From positions 146,797 through 189,594 of the forward strand of contig NW_003145787.1 in assembly GCF_000003605.2 (NCBI RefSeq): DNA of 42,798 nucleotides, read 5' to 3'. Shown here one piece after another: positions 1 through 12,860 of the stretch. The DNA is from Saccoglossus kowalevskii (Eukaryota > Hemichordata > Enteropneusta > Harrimaniidae). Both the position numbers and the translations under genes were made by a program. Below the pieces are notes generated by a model. That model saw only the letters and a list, made by a program, of their open reading frames with translations. It made no database searches and was not told where the DNA came from. Position 1 is the stretch's first letter. The number at the start of each line of letters is the position of its first letter.

Positions 1-205
1 GTCAAGTCACTATTGATATTTGAGAGTCTGAATTTGTTTAGGGCTTTATATTTTTCTATTTTAGCTGCGCTGCATTCTTTATCCCACCACGCTGGTTGGG
101 ATTTGTTCTGGATACGAGATTGATTAGTTGACTTCATTTCCGATGCAGCGTGATCAAATATTTCACCCAGTACATGTATGGTTTGGTCGTGATTATTCAG
201 TGTGA
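1..205 (-). mobile_element. Non-LTR retrotransposon ORF2 fragment (linker between endonuclease and reverse transcriptase), runs off left edge
   Basis: Reading the minus strand, an open frame of about 67 codons runs from a TAA near 207 to the window edge. It contains the signature PAWWDKEC followed by a lysine-rich stretch (AAKIEKYKALNKFR). The pattern W-W-[DN]-x-E-C plus a basic helix is characteristic of the segment between the endonuclease and reverse-transcriptase domains of LINE-type ORF2 proteins (CR1, L2 and jockey relatives). No methionine or upstream endonuclease is visible, so the copy is either 5'-truncated here or broken just upstream at the TAA. The reverse transcriptase should lie to the left of the window. 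Clade not determined. Confidence 0.7.
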
Positions 206-3200
206 TATATTATAAACATGTATAAATTATATAACGCAGAATTCCGATACACATGGGTAAGAAGCATATAGGTTGAGTAGTAAACCAGTTTTCAAAAACA
301 TTTTCAAAATGTGATTCAAGGAAAAAATACAATATCAGTAACGTGAAAACTGTATGTAATATAGCTGGAATGTTATCAATACCAAAGGACGTTCAGGAAG
401 CACAGATTCAATACGTTATACATGTTAGCCTGTAAGTGAAGAAATATGCCTTAACAAATGAATGGTAGCCAACCTCGACGACCCCAGGATGGTTTCAAAC
501 TATTCTGCTTGCATTGAAGCAACTAAAGTCACTAATCTCAGTGGACGTAATGATTATATGCATCGATAACTCCAATTTACACTTGACGTAGATATGAGGT
601 ACCTTAATGCATTTAAAGGACATATTTGAAAATATATTGCACAGTATGACATGTAGTACACGTAATGCCGCTACTAGAATTTTGTTTAATACTGACTCAC
701 AGCGACAGTAGCCAAAACTCATATTTTAAAACATTTAGTGAATAGCTTGTAGTCCGCATACATATATAGGTAGAACATATAGAACTATTTAGGCATATAG
801 AAAAAAGAGATGTCACAGTTATGCAATAGCAACTGTCTAGGTCTTTCTGGTGACCTAAACTATATACACATGCACCAAACTTTCAGGATCTGTTAGAATC
901 AGAGGAGTAGATAAAATAGTTATGAAACATTTGTTGTCTACGTGTATTTTGGGGGTTATTGAAGCATTACCTTTAATGTTTCGTTGCTGCATTACTGGAA
1001 GTTAGTATCACAGCAAGGTTGAAAATACAAATTTAGCATAGAGTGCAAGAGGCATCATTCTTCTATGATTAGCTGCCACCAAGAATGCTGTCAAAGTTTC
1101 GTCAAAAGCAACGTAAAATCCAGTCAAGACAGAGTTTCCGGTTTGTGTCGAAATGTATACTAAATAGTGACAATCTCACAAAGTTTATTCGTTTACCTTG
1201 AGTAGGTAGACCTAGCATGCATTTTCAATTATTGAACATAATCAACAGCTGATGACAGGCAGTTACATACGTATACCTATTATAGGTAAACCAGAGAAAT
1301 TGAATATAATCGACGCTATGGGCGACATTTATATTTTACGCCTTTAGGTTGCTTAAGTAATTTTTGTTGTTTGGTAAACAATTTTTATTTTAACGCGTGG
1401 CTAGTTAGTTACTTGAATTAGTAGATACCGTATATACGAAAACCCGCATGTATTATCTTATGTTATATCTTATGTTATATAAAAACGTATATGTGATGGG
1501 TTAGATTATTGCTGGATTTATAGTATGTTGATGTGAGAAACTCTTTTGTAATTGAAAATCAATTACGTTTACAATTCAATGGGTTAAACTAATAATTAAA
1601 CAAGAATTAATGTTGTAAAGCACTACAAAACCCCATTTTACGTTTACACCATTCATTACACTAGAACTCAATAGTACAATTCATGATCAAATGTTGAGTT
1701 GTGTGTAACTATCATGAATGAGAAGAATATTTTAACCCAGCATTTTTACGGAGGCTGATTATTTAATTAGGATGATAATTAGAAAATGTCATATTCATGG
1801 TAGCTTATTAAAATAATTTCATGATTCACCAAATGTGCCTTATTTGGACAAAATTTGTGGCAGATTATCTTTTGAAAAGATAGTAAAACCTACACTTTTT
1901 CTTTCAATTTCCGGTCTGGGAATAGCATGCTGTGAATCTCATAGAATAATTTACAAGTCCAAGAACACAAAACAAACGGCTAAATGTGCGATGACATTTT
2001 TTTATAATTACATAAATGTTTAACAATTGTGTAAAACGCATGCAGTATGACAATTAAATAATATTAGTGTACACTCCCCAAGGAATATGAGAAAATAATG
2101 TGAGTTTTAATCAAAAGCTCCCTGGAAGTTGCATCTCATCTTTAATCAGCCAATCAGGTATTTTTAATTTCAGTTACCTAATTGATTATTAGCGTTGACA
2201 TTTTAATTAATATAAATTACTACCTTTGAATTTAAGAAAAAAAATATTGGATTTAAAAGACACACTTTATGGGCTGAAATGTAATGGAACCATACACGTA
2301 ATTAAAATGTGTGTTTTTACATGGAAACTGGTAACAAGATTATGATACATATAAGCTCTAGTACCTCAATGGATAGTAACGACATACTTTACAATTACCA
2401 ATGAATGTGCCTATCAATTACTTTTCGTTGAATTTACTATCGTGTTAAATTAAGATTCATACAAATATATTTGCATTTGAATACTCTAATACGCAATTGT
2501 TATTCTGCACTGAAAAACATACTGTATGTGTAGTATTAGGATATATTGTGGTTTGTGCGCAGTATATCATCAGACAGCATGCAGCTTTACGTTTTTTTGC
2601 TGGGAGCGTAAGCCTAGGATAAAATATGGTATAGATACTTGAGAGGTAATCTGTTGCATATAAAAATATATATTAATGTTATACATTGAAGCATACATGT
2701 ATTATTCTGTGTTAAAGGTGGAAATACGAATATACGGTATGAGGATTTTTGAAAATAGCAACATCTCTAAACTTCCTTTTATTTTATTGTTCTGGTAAGT
2801 ATTTGAATAAATAATGCAATAACCATGTGTTCCTGCAAAAAAGAAGACACACTCTAAGAAATTTAAATTAATTTCATATGTGTTTCAACCTACTTCTCAT
2901 TGCCTCCTCATGTATTATTTCCGATCTTAATAAATGAACACATTATAAGTGCCGTCATATAAATCAAGTTGTAACAAACACAGCCAGTCTATCAAACATA
3001 ATATTATCATGTGAAATATGGAACGAAATATGGAGCGAACAAATGTGTGCGTTATAACACTGACTAAATTGTATTTATGTATGTGGCGTATACGCATTCG
3101 TCACTAATCTTACCAACAGGAGGCGGCTATGTTTCACTTAGATGATTGAGTTGCAAGGTACGTGTGCATGTTATGGCTTCTCTTGTGCATATTGTAATTT

Positions 3201-3587
3201 TCCTCAATCTAATATTAATATTTATGGTTTGGAGAAAAATCTCTATTTTGAAATGTTTTGAATTGGTTCACGATACGAAGACGTCACCTTTACGTTTATC
3301 TTTTTCATATATAAAATTCACTCATTGCTCGCATTTTGGCAATGAACTGGTATCTGATATCCTTATTTAACTATATAGCCGAGTTAAATTACCGGAATCT
3401 AGTAATCTAGTGAAGATCTCGAATGCATTACCTATTACACAAAACGCGTGAAAGCCATTGTTTTGGGTTGGTTTTACAATAACGCTGAACTGTCTGTAAG
3501 GAACATATGGATATTCCGTTGAATCTACAAACTCTCCAGTGTAAGTGTTATCTGCCTAGTGTGTTAAGTGCCCATTCTACTGTTATC
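206..3587. other. Gene-free AT-rich stretch
   Basis: Only short frames (62 to 75 codons) without recognisable domains are present on either strand. The one local pattern I noticed is a 12-bp unit TATCTTATGTTA repeated twice near 1455-1480. No RNA gene or transposon terminus was recognised. Confidence 0.5.
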
Positions 3588-5080
3588 GATGACATCACGT
3601 ACACACATTTAGTTCACACGCTGTTGTAGTATAGTTTAGAATCAACTTGCATTTTTAGGGTTTTAGGGTAGACATTAAAACATAAACAAGTTGACTAATT
3701 GTTTTTAGTAGTGCCAACTTTTTCGAAGCTTTAACCGTGAGACACATCATTGGTAACCACGTGATCGTGTCAACGACTGCAGCGATTGGCTGGCCGCATG
3801 TTCACTTTCCATGGCATAGAGGTTTAGGATAGAGTGTGTAAGATTTGGTAAGAGGAGTGAGCAGCGAGGGTTAATCTCAACTGACCGTTTGAATGAATAA
3901 AACTTGACTGTTTGTAATGGACTAATGTGTATTCCTTAAGGTCGAATTTGGTATGTCTGTGTGTAAATGTTGTTAGCCAATCGAGATGAAGTTCCTGAAC
4001 ACAACGCCAGTGTTCCCAACACTACGTTTCTAACCGTAAACACAAATATTAAATTCACATAGATATTATGTCAGTGTGTAGAAAGAGCTGTTTTAACATC
4101 ACTAGACTAATATCAGTCACTAGACGATCACAATGAATGTAAGGGGTGAACAACAATGTAATATGTCGGACCACTGGCTCTGTCGAATTGGTCAGCATCG
4201 TAAACGGTCAACGTAAATTGCATTACAAACGTTATTTCCATGAAAAAGAAATAGTACAATTGAGACTCATTTCTTTCTCGGAAAGTACTGCCTGAGCAGA
4301 ATAATATTCCACTTATTCCGGCTGATCTTCGTATCGGGATTTCATAAATTGCTTAGTATATTTTCCTGATGGCAAACAGCGACTCGTTCAGACTTTGTGA
4401 TAAGACGATCGTGTTCCTGGTACAGATGTTAATAAAGACTGTTCACACCATAAATATAATAATATACCAAAGTTATAACGCAACATCCTCTTTCAAAACA
4501 CGTTCATCTTATGGTTGCTGAATACTGATGCATGTAAAACAAACAATAAATAAATCAATTTCAAGGAATCCCAAGGCAATCTTGTAATTAGTAGTAGTAG
4601 TAAATGTTCAGTTTATATTGTTTGGTGAGAATAACTAAAACAGCACATTGCTGCGAAAGGAACGTAGTATGTAAGAAACTTCGACTCGCTTGGCTCTTAC
4701 ACATAGCGATACCATGTTTGATCAAATAAAATACATGTTAGCTAATTACAGAAATTCCAGCTTAATTCATCCAAACAACTAGCTGAGGTAACGCCTAGTA
4801 GCCACCTTTTCTTAACAAATATTACATACTCCCAAAAAATCTCCAAGGCGTGGCGAAGTATACATGCGATCAGTCAATCGCTGCAGACGTTGGCACGACC
4901 ACGTGATTACCAGGAATGTGGCACGGGATTAAAGCATTGCGAAATTGCCACTAATGAACACAATTAGCAAACACTATATTCAAAAAATTGTTGTTTATAA
5001 TGTCTACTCCAAACATGCAATTTGTTGATCCTAAATAATACTGCAACGTCGTGTGAACCACGTGATTACGTCATAATCGG
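3588..5080. repeat. Large imperfect inverted repeat (foldback), arms about 410 bp
   Basis: The left arm (about 3588-3995) aligns to the reverse complement of the right arm (about 4672-5080) almost end to end with scattered substitutions and small gaps. The best block pairs 3770-3800 (CTGCAGCGATTGGCTGG) with 4866-4890 (CTGCAGCGATTGACTGA in reverse complement), flanked by CACGTGATC versus CACGTGGTC. Matches continue outward through TAGACATTA and TTCACACG and inward through AAGATTTGGTAAGA versus AATATTTGTTAAGA. The central 4000-4670 shows no symmetry and no coding frame. It could be two opposed copies of one dispersed repeat or an old inverted duplication; arm ends are approximate. Confidence 0.75.
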
Positions 5081-8000
5081 TAATCATACGGTAACCATAT
5101 TCTAGCGTCTAGTTCATATAGGACCACCTTTCCCGAATAGAACTACTATCATTACCACATGCAGAACAAAACAAAGGAAACTTAAATTTTAGAGCGATAC
5201 TACCAATGTGCAAATCCAAAACAGAATGTGTTATTAAGTCACGACGATAGAATTTAAATCGATGGTCAAATAATAAGTATTTATCACCGCTGTGTATATG
5301 TGATTTTTATTCTTATGCGCATGAGAGAAAAATAAACCTCATGTTGTGAACACTGAGCTGACAAATTGCGTGATACAATAAAATTGTTCAAAATAAATTG
5401 TAGATATATGTGTGTTCAATGAGTTTTTTGGTAATTTTACAGTTGTGCGCTCCATGATAAGAATTTGTCAACACGAATGATTATGTTCGCGAGGCAGGTT
5501 TCCAATGTAGTTGGTGCAATTAATTTTGAAACACATTATATCTTGTGGAGCTATATTGTCATATTACACCGTTCCTCAGGCAGACACTCCGGTTGTAATA
5601 GCATGTCTTCCAATTTTCCAACTATTTCGAAAGACATGTCTATAATGAAGTGCCCCACTCAGTGACCTTTCAATTATCATGCACTCAGTTGCATTCTCAT
5701 AATAACTCGTCTGATGTGTAATAGCTATTGTACGTTATGATTAAGGATAAAAAGGAATAATTTTGTACGCGTAGAATTAACCAATGGATACACGTTTGTG
5801 TGTATGCGTTTGTGTATGTGCCAACATAATGTGTTTGTGTTGATTGACGAGTATTTCTACACCCATAGGATTTATCTACCTCTAAAACGAATTATTATTT
5901 CGAGCTGTGAGCAAATTATTAGAATTAAAATAATAAATAATTAGGTACATCATTTTAAGACTTGTTCAACACATATAACATTTTAAACAAATAAACAATA
6001 ATTTAAATTTAGTTGTGGTAATATTGTCGGGACACACAATATTACAATGCAAGTGTGCTGTCAACAGATTAGGATTTGATTTTGTGTGATTTGGGGAACA
6101 GTTACATCATGTTCCGTAAACAGATAGTAAAATCAACTATGTGTCATATTCATGTACGTTACTCCTAGAAATCATGTATTGAATAATCACATGCTGTACA
6201 GTTCAATCGACAATCATTTACACATGTGATATGGGCACATTATTAACAAATGCATAGGTATTATAGTACATCTATCGATAATTGACATTGATCTCAATAG
6301 AGATTTAGTTTGAAATCAAAAAGCTGAGAGGTAGTACGATTTACAAAATAATTTACGATTTACAAGCCTTGTTTCAACACCTCATATATTGGGTGTACAA
6401 ACAGACTAATACAATACTTTCATTTCAAAAGTAAACTGGCGTGAAGTCACTGGTTTTCTTTTCAGAATCATTGATCAATCAGTTTTACATTTTTACATTT
6501 CTAAAAAATGAATGTATATCAACAATGATTCATTACATTTTCGTAGTAATTTGACAAGAATTGAAACGAGAAATAGATCAGACACAATATGAAACATTGC
6601 TATAGAACAACATAGTGGGAGTTTCAATCTTTTTTTCATAGCTTTAAGCCCTGTTTCTAATATGGCCTTCACAGATTTCCGGCTCACACAAACTGGATGT
6701 ACGAACGGATGCAGTAGTTAATTTGACAAGAGACTTCTGTAACATCAGGATCACCACAGACATAGCACACTGACAGGATATAAAATTGTTATCTGTATGA
6801 TCGTTTATATCAGGCGACGGCAACGTATAACACACTTCCACTGCCAATTGTTGTTTTCAATCTAGCTACTATTTGGTGTTATTAGTTTCGTACTGGAGAC
6901 GTTTACGGGCCACTGCAAGACCCTACAAAAGCAACATTGTCAATGACTATTGCCAGCTTCTTTCCTTGCTTAGCAAGCATGTTAAGTAGTCTTACTCGTT
7001 ATTGGAACAACATTGTCACAATAATTTCAATCTAAGAAGACCCGAAATATAATCTTCTGATGATCACTATCTCATTGTAAACGCATATACGGAACGAACA
7101 CACATGGAAGCCGTTTACCCAGAATCCCCCCAGTTGGATCTACGTGTCTGCTGTAGCTAAATCCTCCAAATTCTAGGCGCAGCTGACATCCAGCAATAAA
7201 TAACCTTTGCAAAATGCTCGTCTTTTTTGGTTTGTATTTACAACTGTCAAAGCTCGGATATCGAATTACCGCTGATAGAAACCGATTGCAGCTAATGAGT
7301 ATAGTGCATCTGTGCACACATGTCTTACGAATAATACATTGATTATGTATGTCACATGAGTTGAATGTTTCGATTCAGTTAATTTACTATAATACCTTCA
7401 GTTGCCATGACACAACTGTGCTATGATATGGATTTTATCAGCAGAAATTATCGCTTCAGTTGTTAAGGAAAGATTGTCATTTGCTTAATGCACATGTCGC
7501 AAAACGTCACATCAACACATTGCAGATTTATTTCAATTTGTGCACTACATGCAATTTAATGGCAGCCATTCTAGTTTACTTTGGTTGTGGATTGAAAAAT
7601 AAATAGTTCGCTGGGCTACATATACATGGTCACACTAGGCATAAACCTCACTGTAACTGTTGTGCATTGTTTGAACAATAAGAATTATGCAAATAAGAAT
7701 AGATGATAACACTTTTTAACCTGTCAGATCCTGTACGTTTTTTGTAATGAAAACAATTTTAAAATCTACATATGGAGCAATGTCCATTGCTTGTTTTACT
7801 TGTCATACTCCATATCAGGACGTGTTGGATTGAAGAAAAAATGCGTCTAATCTATATTCGCTCGTAAGCAATAATTGCGGAAATATGGCAGATGACATAG
7901 GTCTGAAACTAGTTTACACAAGTAGATAACATAATACTAAGAATTATGCAAATAAATACAGTTTATTTCTGATTTTTGTTTTATATTATCGTTCTTGGAA

Positions 8001-9696
8001 AATATATCATATTAACCTATTTTAAAGAGAATATAAAATCTACATGGGGTGCAAATTTCATATTTGTTTCACATTTTTTTACGATTTTTGTTTTATTAGA
8101 GATTTTCCCACTAGCCTATTAAACATACAGCACACGTACCATGATATCACTTAAAAGTTAGACAGCTGGTAGTCGTTCAAGTTCTTAGCAAATTAGGGTC
8201 GCCCTTACAACATATTTGTTATTGATCCCAGGATTGCTATGACCAATATAACGATATATTATAATCAGAGATGTTGCAACAAAGAAAGTTGTCAATTTAT
8301 TCAGCAAATTACAATGTTTAGAGTGTACCGATTGAGTGAAAAATTAAAGCAAGAAAAAATAATCAAGTTTTATTACATTCTGTATCACTATGAAGTGTAA
8401 GTTGTGCGATCGCTTTCGGGGCACAAATACACATTCTTGCTATGGTATTTAGATTTCAAACAGATTTTAACCACATTTATATTTATCATTGTGTCTTTTT
8501 ACTGGGTTGACATGGTTCGCCACTGAAGGATTTCTGTCGTTTCATGAGGCACATACCAAACTTATTTTTCATCTTTTTTTAAAAATAACATTGAGAAACC
8601 AAAAACATAAAACGAACGTGTGGAAACGGAAACACAGTGCCATAATGTCGTAATTTAATTTAATAATAATACGAAACGTACACCGTTGTATTCTTGTATA
8701 TTCAGTTTTCTGAAAACATACATATTGCCAGAGCTGCATGATTAATAATTGAGAGTGAAAGTTCTAATAACAGTTTCACGATTAGTTATTTGCTCTGCTT
8801 GCTTCATTATAATTCCAAAAAATGCAATTTTGAATCCATATATATACAAAATCATGCCGACATTGAACATACAAGTAACTGCAAAACCTTCTTGTATCAG
8901 GTAAATACTGTTCTATCTCTTAAACTAAACAAAAGCAGCATGACAAGCATTCAGCATGTGCATTCAGAGAAAATGATCTGTCAATGTGCATTTTGCATTC
9001 TCATTGCTTTTATTTCATGAGCTGAAATGTATACTTCTCTGGTTACTTACTGTGGAATCAGAGTTAACAAACTAGAAATCTATGCTATCTTCGTAAGTTT
9101 AATCTTTCTTTAGCCCGTAGTGATTGCATATTTCTCCTGTGTGACCACAACTGAGTCTAGCCCCAAATGAAAACGTATAAGATTAGCTCTAATTTTAGGC
9201 CGTAACCCGAACACAGCTATGACATGTGATATTAAACATTGACAACAGTAGCAACTTCATGGATGTTGGGGTGTAATACTATTATAACTTGCCAAGCGTG
9301 TATAACTATAATCACCTGTTGCCAAGAAACCATACAACACTTTCATTGCAAAGTATATATTACTGGTTCATTAACATATCATGTTAGCAGTATAATACAT
9401 CTGACATTAGGCGTTGTGTCGAGTTGTGACCCATTGGTTACTCACTGAACCACATCTCGAACGAATCAAATGACTGCATTCTATATCTGTCATAATAGGG
9501 TATACGATTTGAAACCGTAGCAATGATATCAACCTCCAAGAATATTCAGAGGTATCGTTCTGAGAGAGGGCATTTATATCCTCGTCTCTTCGTTGATGAA
9601 ACCATGATTTTCATTTCTGGCAATTCCCTTTTATGTACTACTTAATAATATCTTATTTCTTTTAATTAAATAGTTGCCGTTAATTGTATTTTATAG
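5081..9696. other. Gene-free stretch with a small local duplication
   Basis: No coding frame with domain content was found. AAGAATTATGCAAATAA occurs at 7680-7696 and again at 7939-7955, followed in both cases by TAAAATCTACAT (7760-7771, 8034-8045), so an old direct duplication of roughly 260-275 bp is likely. The part next to the receptor gene contains a TATA-like TTTATA near 9575, but no promoter can be assigned. Confidence 0.4.
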
Positions 9697-9697
9697 A
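9691..9697 (+). promoter_or_regulatory. Candidate 3' splice acceptor ahead of the GPCR coding exon
   Basis: TTAATTGTATTTTATAG ends at 9696, leaving a 21-base leader before the ATG at 9718. A T-rich tract ending in AG suggests that an upstream untranslated exon is spliced here, as is common for single-coding-exon receptors. No donor exon can be located. Confidence 0.35.
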
Positions 9698-9717
9698 ATC
9701 AGAACCCACAACAGAAG

Positions 9718-10776
9718 ATGGCAAACGCTTTATTCAACATCAGTAGTAATGGTAGCAGCAATACCCAGAATGCTCTGACATGGAAAGTTGTCCCAAATGA
9801 ATTGACTATGGCGATGTTCATCATCTTTTTCATCTTGATTGTATGCGGCAATATCTGGGTAATGATCGCTGTAGTTCGCCAGCCTAAACTACGTAAATCA
9901 TCGACTTGTATGTTCATTATTTCACTCTCTTTCTCCGATCTTATGATGGCGTTTTTCTACATTCCGATGCAAATGGCTTACGTGGGATTCGGCTTGACTG
10001 GAATGAGTAGCGTAGTGCTGTGTAAGGGGTCAGCTTGGCTACAATGGGTTGCTCAGTGTGCCACGATATTTTCTTTAATCGGAATAGGAATCGACAGATA
10101 CCGAGCAATAGTTCAACCACTTCACCCTAAACTGACAAGAACAGATGCAGCTGTGTGTATTACTGTAACATGGATCTGTGCTGGGGCATATTCTAGTCAT
10201 CGAATGTACGTATTGGACATAGTTACATTTACATATCCCGTAGGTTTCAATGTGACTGTATCTACATCAGTATGTGCAGTGCCATCTGATAAATATTACC
10301 TATTAAGTTATCTTGAAGTTGGTGACTTTCTTGTGATGTACTTAGTTCCACTAATAATTATATGTGTGATGTACGCCATAATGGTATCCAGTCTGTGGTT
10401 CAGTTCCGCTCCAAATGATGAATCCAAAAAAAGAAAAAGAAAATCTGTTAAAATGTTAATCCTGGTCGTAGTGTTATTTTGCATCAGTTGGTTGCCATGG
10501 AGATGTTTTTCTCTATACTTTCAATTGACGAACTTCGCATCAATTCCAGTTAACATTTTTATATGGAGTGACGTCATAGCTGCAATTTGCATAACATTGT
10601 ATCTTACCAATAGCTGGGTGAATCCATTTCTTTACGCCTATTTCAACCAGCATTTTAGGAAAGAGTTTTATCGGTTATTCCCCTGTATGCTAAAAAGGCA
10701 ATCTAAAGTTGTCCCTACTAATACACCGAATGTTAACATAATTGCCTCAAATTCAGTTAATGCCACGCTGTCGTAA
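9718..10776 (+). CDS. Class A (rhodopsin-like) G protein-coupled receptor, probable neuropeptide receptor
   Basis: A 352-residue seven-helix receptor encoded without introns. Family landmarks: N-glycosylation sites NIS and NGS at 7 and 11; GN at 44-45 in helix 1; SFSDLMM with D74 in helix 2; C102 and C186 as the usual disulfide between helix 3 and extracellular loop 2; DRY at 126-128; W152 in helix 4; P211 in helix 5; a basic loop 3 (KKRKRK, 237-242); CISWLP at 255-260 in helix 6; NPFLY at 302-306 in helix 7; C323 as a likely palmitoylation site. The start has a strong context (AAG ATG G). The short tail and the SWLP/NPFLY pattern resemble peptide receptors of the QRFP/NPFF/trissin type, but the ligand cannot be assigned. 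It would act at the plasma membrane, coupling through loop 3. A different ligand class within class A remains possible. Confidence 0.9.
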   Translation: MANALFNISSNGSSNTQNALTWKVVPNELTMAMFIIFFILIVCGNIWVMIAVVRQPKLRKSSTCMFIISLSFSDLMMAFFYIPMQMAYVGFGLTGMSSVVLCKGSAWLQWVAQCATIFSLIGIGIDRYRAIVQPLHPKLTRTDAAVCITVTWICAGAYSSHRMYVLDIVTFTYPVGFNVTVSTSVCAVPSDKYYLLSYLEVGDFLVMYLVPLIIICVMYAIMVSSLWFSSAPNDESKKRKRKSVKMLILVVVLFCISWLPWRCFSLYFQLTNFASIPVNIFIWSDVIAAICITLYLTNSWVNPFLYAYFNQHFRKEFYRLFPCMLKRQSKVVPTNTPNVNIIASNSVNATLS

Positions 10777-10849
10777 ATGATAACTTTAGATTACGTATCA
10801 TGCAAAGAGTGGGCTCAATATTAGAAATCAAATTAAATGTGACAATCGA

Positions 10850-10888
10850 TTGCTTATATAAGCAACTGTAGCGTCTATTGAATAGACG
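10850..10888 (+). other. Two adjacent palindromes in the GPCR 3' UTR
   Basis: TTGCTTATATAAGCAA (10850-10865) is a perfect 16-bp palindrome. CGTCTATT-G-AATAGACG (10872-10888) is a perfect 8-bp stem around one base. They lie 73 to 112 bases after the receptor stop codon. Confidence 0.6.
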
Positions 10889-10986
10889 TAATTACTCATT
10901 AATGTTGAAGCAATGTCGGTATGTTACCTTTTATGGAGCATTTTGTAACTGCCAATTATTGTTACGTTAAATGAACGATGCGTTAA

Positions 10987-10992
10987 AATAAA
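10987..10992 (+). terminator. Polyadenylation signal AATAAA of the GPCR gene
   Basis: Canonical hexamer about 210 bases after the stop codon, in AT-rich sequence. It is the first AATAAA downstream of the coding region that I noticed. Confidence 0.45.
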
Positions 10993-12860
10993 ATTCATAC
11001 AACTATTCATGCTCTTTGAACATCAATTATTGTTTAGTCTTTTTCGAACAGGATATATTGATGTTCATGTTATCTTGAAAATCGATAAGTTATATATATT
11101 TTAAGCTGTTTAATAATTGCATACGTATATAATGTTCATACTGTTCACCGAGTTTTGCGTGTAAATGAAATGCAATCAAGTAGTGAAAATGTATTTCAAT
11201 AACGTGTTATGTCGTGATATATTCATTAGTGGATTACATTTAACACATTTCTAGTATGTAATTAAAACATACATTTACTGGAATAGAAATATCTGTGTTT
11301 TTATAAGTGTTTGCTTTTACCAGATTGTTTACATGCAGCATTAGTGTGCTCGATTGATCTAGATTACAAAGGCAAAATAGTAACGTAGTCTATTATATCC
11401 ATAATTTAGAGTGATTATGATGTATGAAACTAAACCCTAAACATTATACAATATCAATTTGTGTCTATTTATAAAAAGAAGGCTTTATGTTCGTTGTTGA
11501 AAACGGAATTTAAATGGTTGTGATGTTTAATATTTTAAAATGTTACAACCTGCATTTTGTATACATTGTTGTTACACTTTCCACATAGGCATATTTTAAA
11601 TTTGAGTTGGTTTAACGGATGTGTATTTATTTACATGCGCATTACTGTCTATTCGTTAGCAACAAGTTTTCATAATATTTGAATATATTGTTTTACAGGC
11701 AAGTTGCAACAGATGTTCTACGTATCTATGAGAGAGAGTGAGAGAGAGAAGTATTTCATAATTTATCTTGGCAATCTCAATAAAAAAACGCTTGTGTCGT
11801 TTTAAAAATTATTGCATCTCTTTCTTGAATACTAAATCGCGTGTCATTGTAACTAGATGGAGTTATGGTTATTGGTTCTACATAAAGTTTCGTCCCCTAG
11901 CATGGTTTGAAATGCAGGAATGCTTTTTAATCACCGTATCGATAGTACTCTTCATACATCATTGTTATGACGCCACATTAAACATAACCTCGATTTAACT
12001 CACCTCATTTAATGACTGATTGGATTTCATATATTAAATTCAACTCGTAGACTAGTTAAACACCTCGCTGACGTTTTTGCTTGATACACTTTTCCACCAT
12101 GATGAATAAGTGCTAATTTCATTTGTTTGATAAAAATATGGCGACTTAATTGAAACAAATTATAACACTTTATCTACACTTACTGTTGATGTACCTGGCG
12201 CCGAAAACACCTCTTTATAATAAAATAAATTACAGCAGGAGACCAAATAATTCCAGTAATTTAATTTGTCGGTAGTATGTAACTAACTGATTGATACAGT
12301 TGGAAATACAACGAATATGATTGTCTTTGATTTTGGACACAAAAATCGTTGTTACAATTAACTGATTCCACAGCTGTACTCAGACCACACACACATATGT
12401 TATTTAGCTTTGACAATTCCATACACTGGCTTGAACGTAAAATGGCCGCTTGTACATCAAAATTATTCATTATTCTTGCGTTCAATACGTTTGGACAATA
12501 ATATACTGCTGAGCTAGGTTTAATTAAACTTATATAATGAGGCTTCTTCAATCCTATTTGGAACTGTCAGAATGTAATTCTATAGCGGAGGTTTGCGCTT
12601 TCGGAATGCGTTCTAGTTATCCTAATTTCACCATGGTTACAAAAGTTCTTTTTACTGTTTTGGAAAGAATGTATAGCTATGATAAAGGAAGGGAATTGTA
12701 ATTTATTTATGTTTGTTATAAAAAAAGCTAAGTGTAAGGTGAATAAAAGACGCATAATTTCATATTATACTGATATGATCGGTTCAATTGATTGGTAAAT
12801 CTGTGTTGTGGGTCATTCACGTAAGATATAATACAGCGTTATAAAAATGATTACAAAGTA
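10993..12860. other. Gene-free AT-rich stretch between GPCR and minisatellite
   Basis: A short GA-rich microsatellite (GAGAGAGAGTGAGAGAGAG) lies near 11730-11750. The frames present are short and domain-free. Confidence 0.4.

Noticed and set aside
495-722. 75-codon minus-strand frame and similar short frames across 0.2-9 kb
   Set aside because: Lengths are in the range expected by chance and none shows a domain, splice context or conserved motif.
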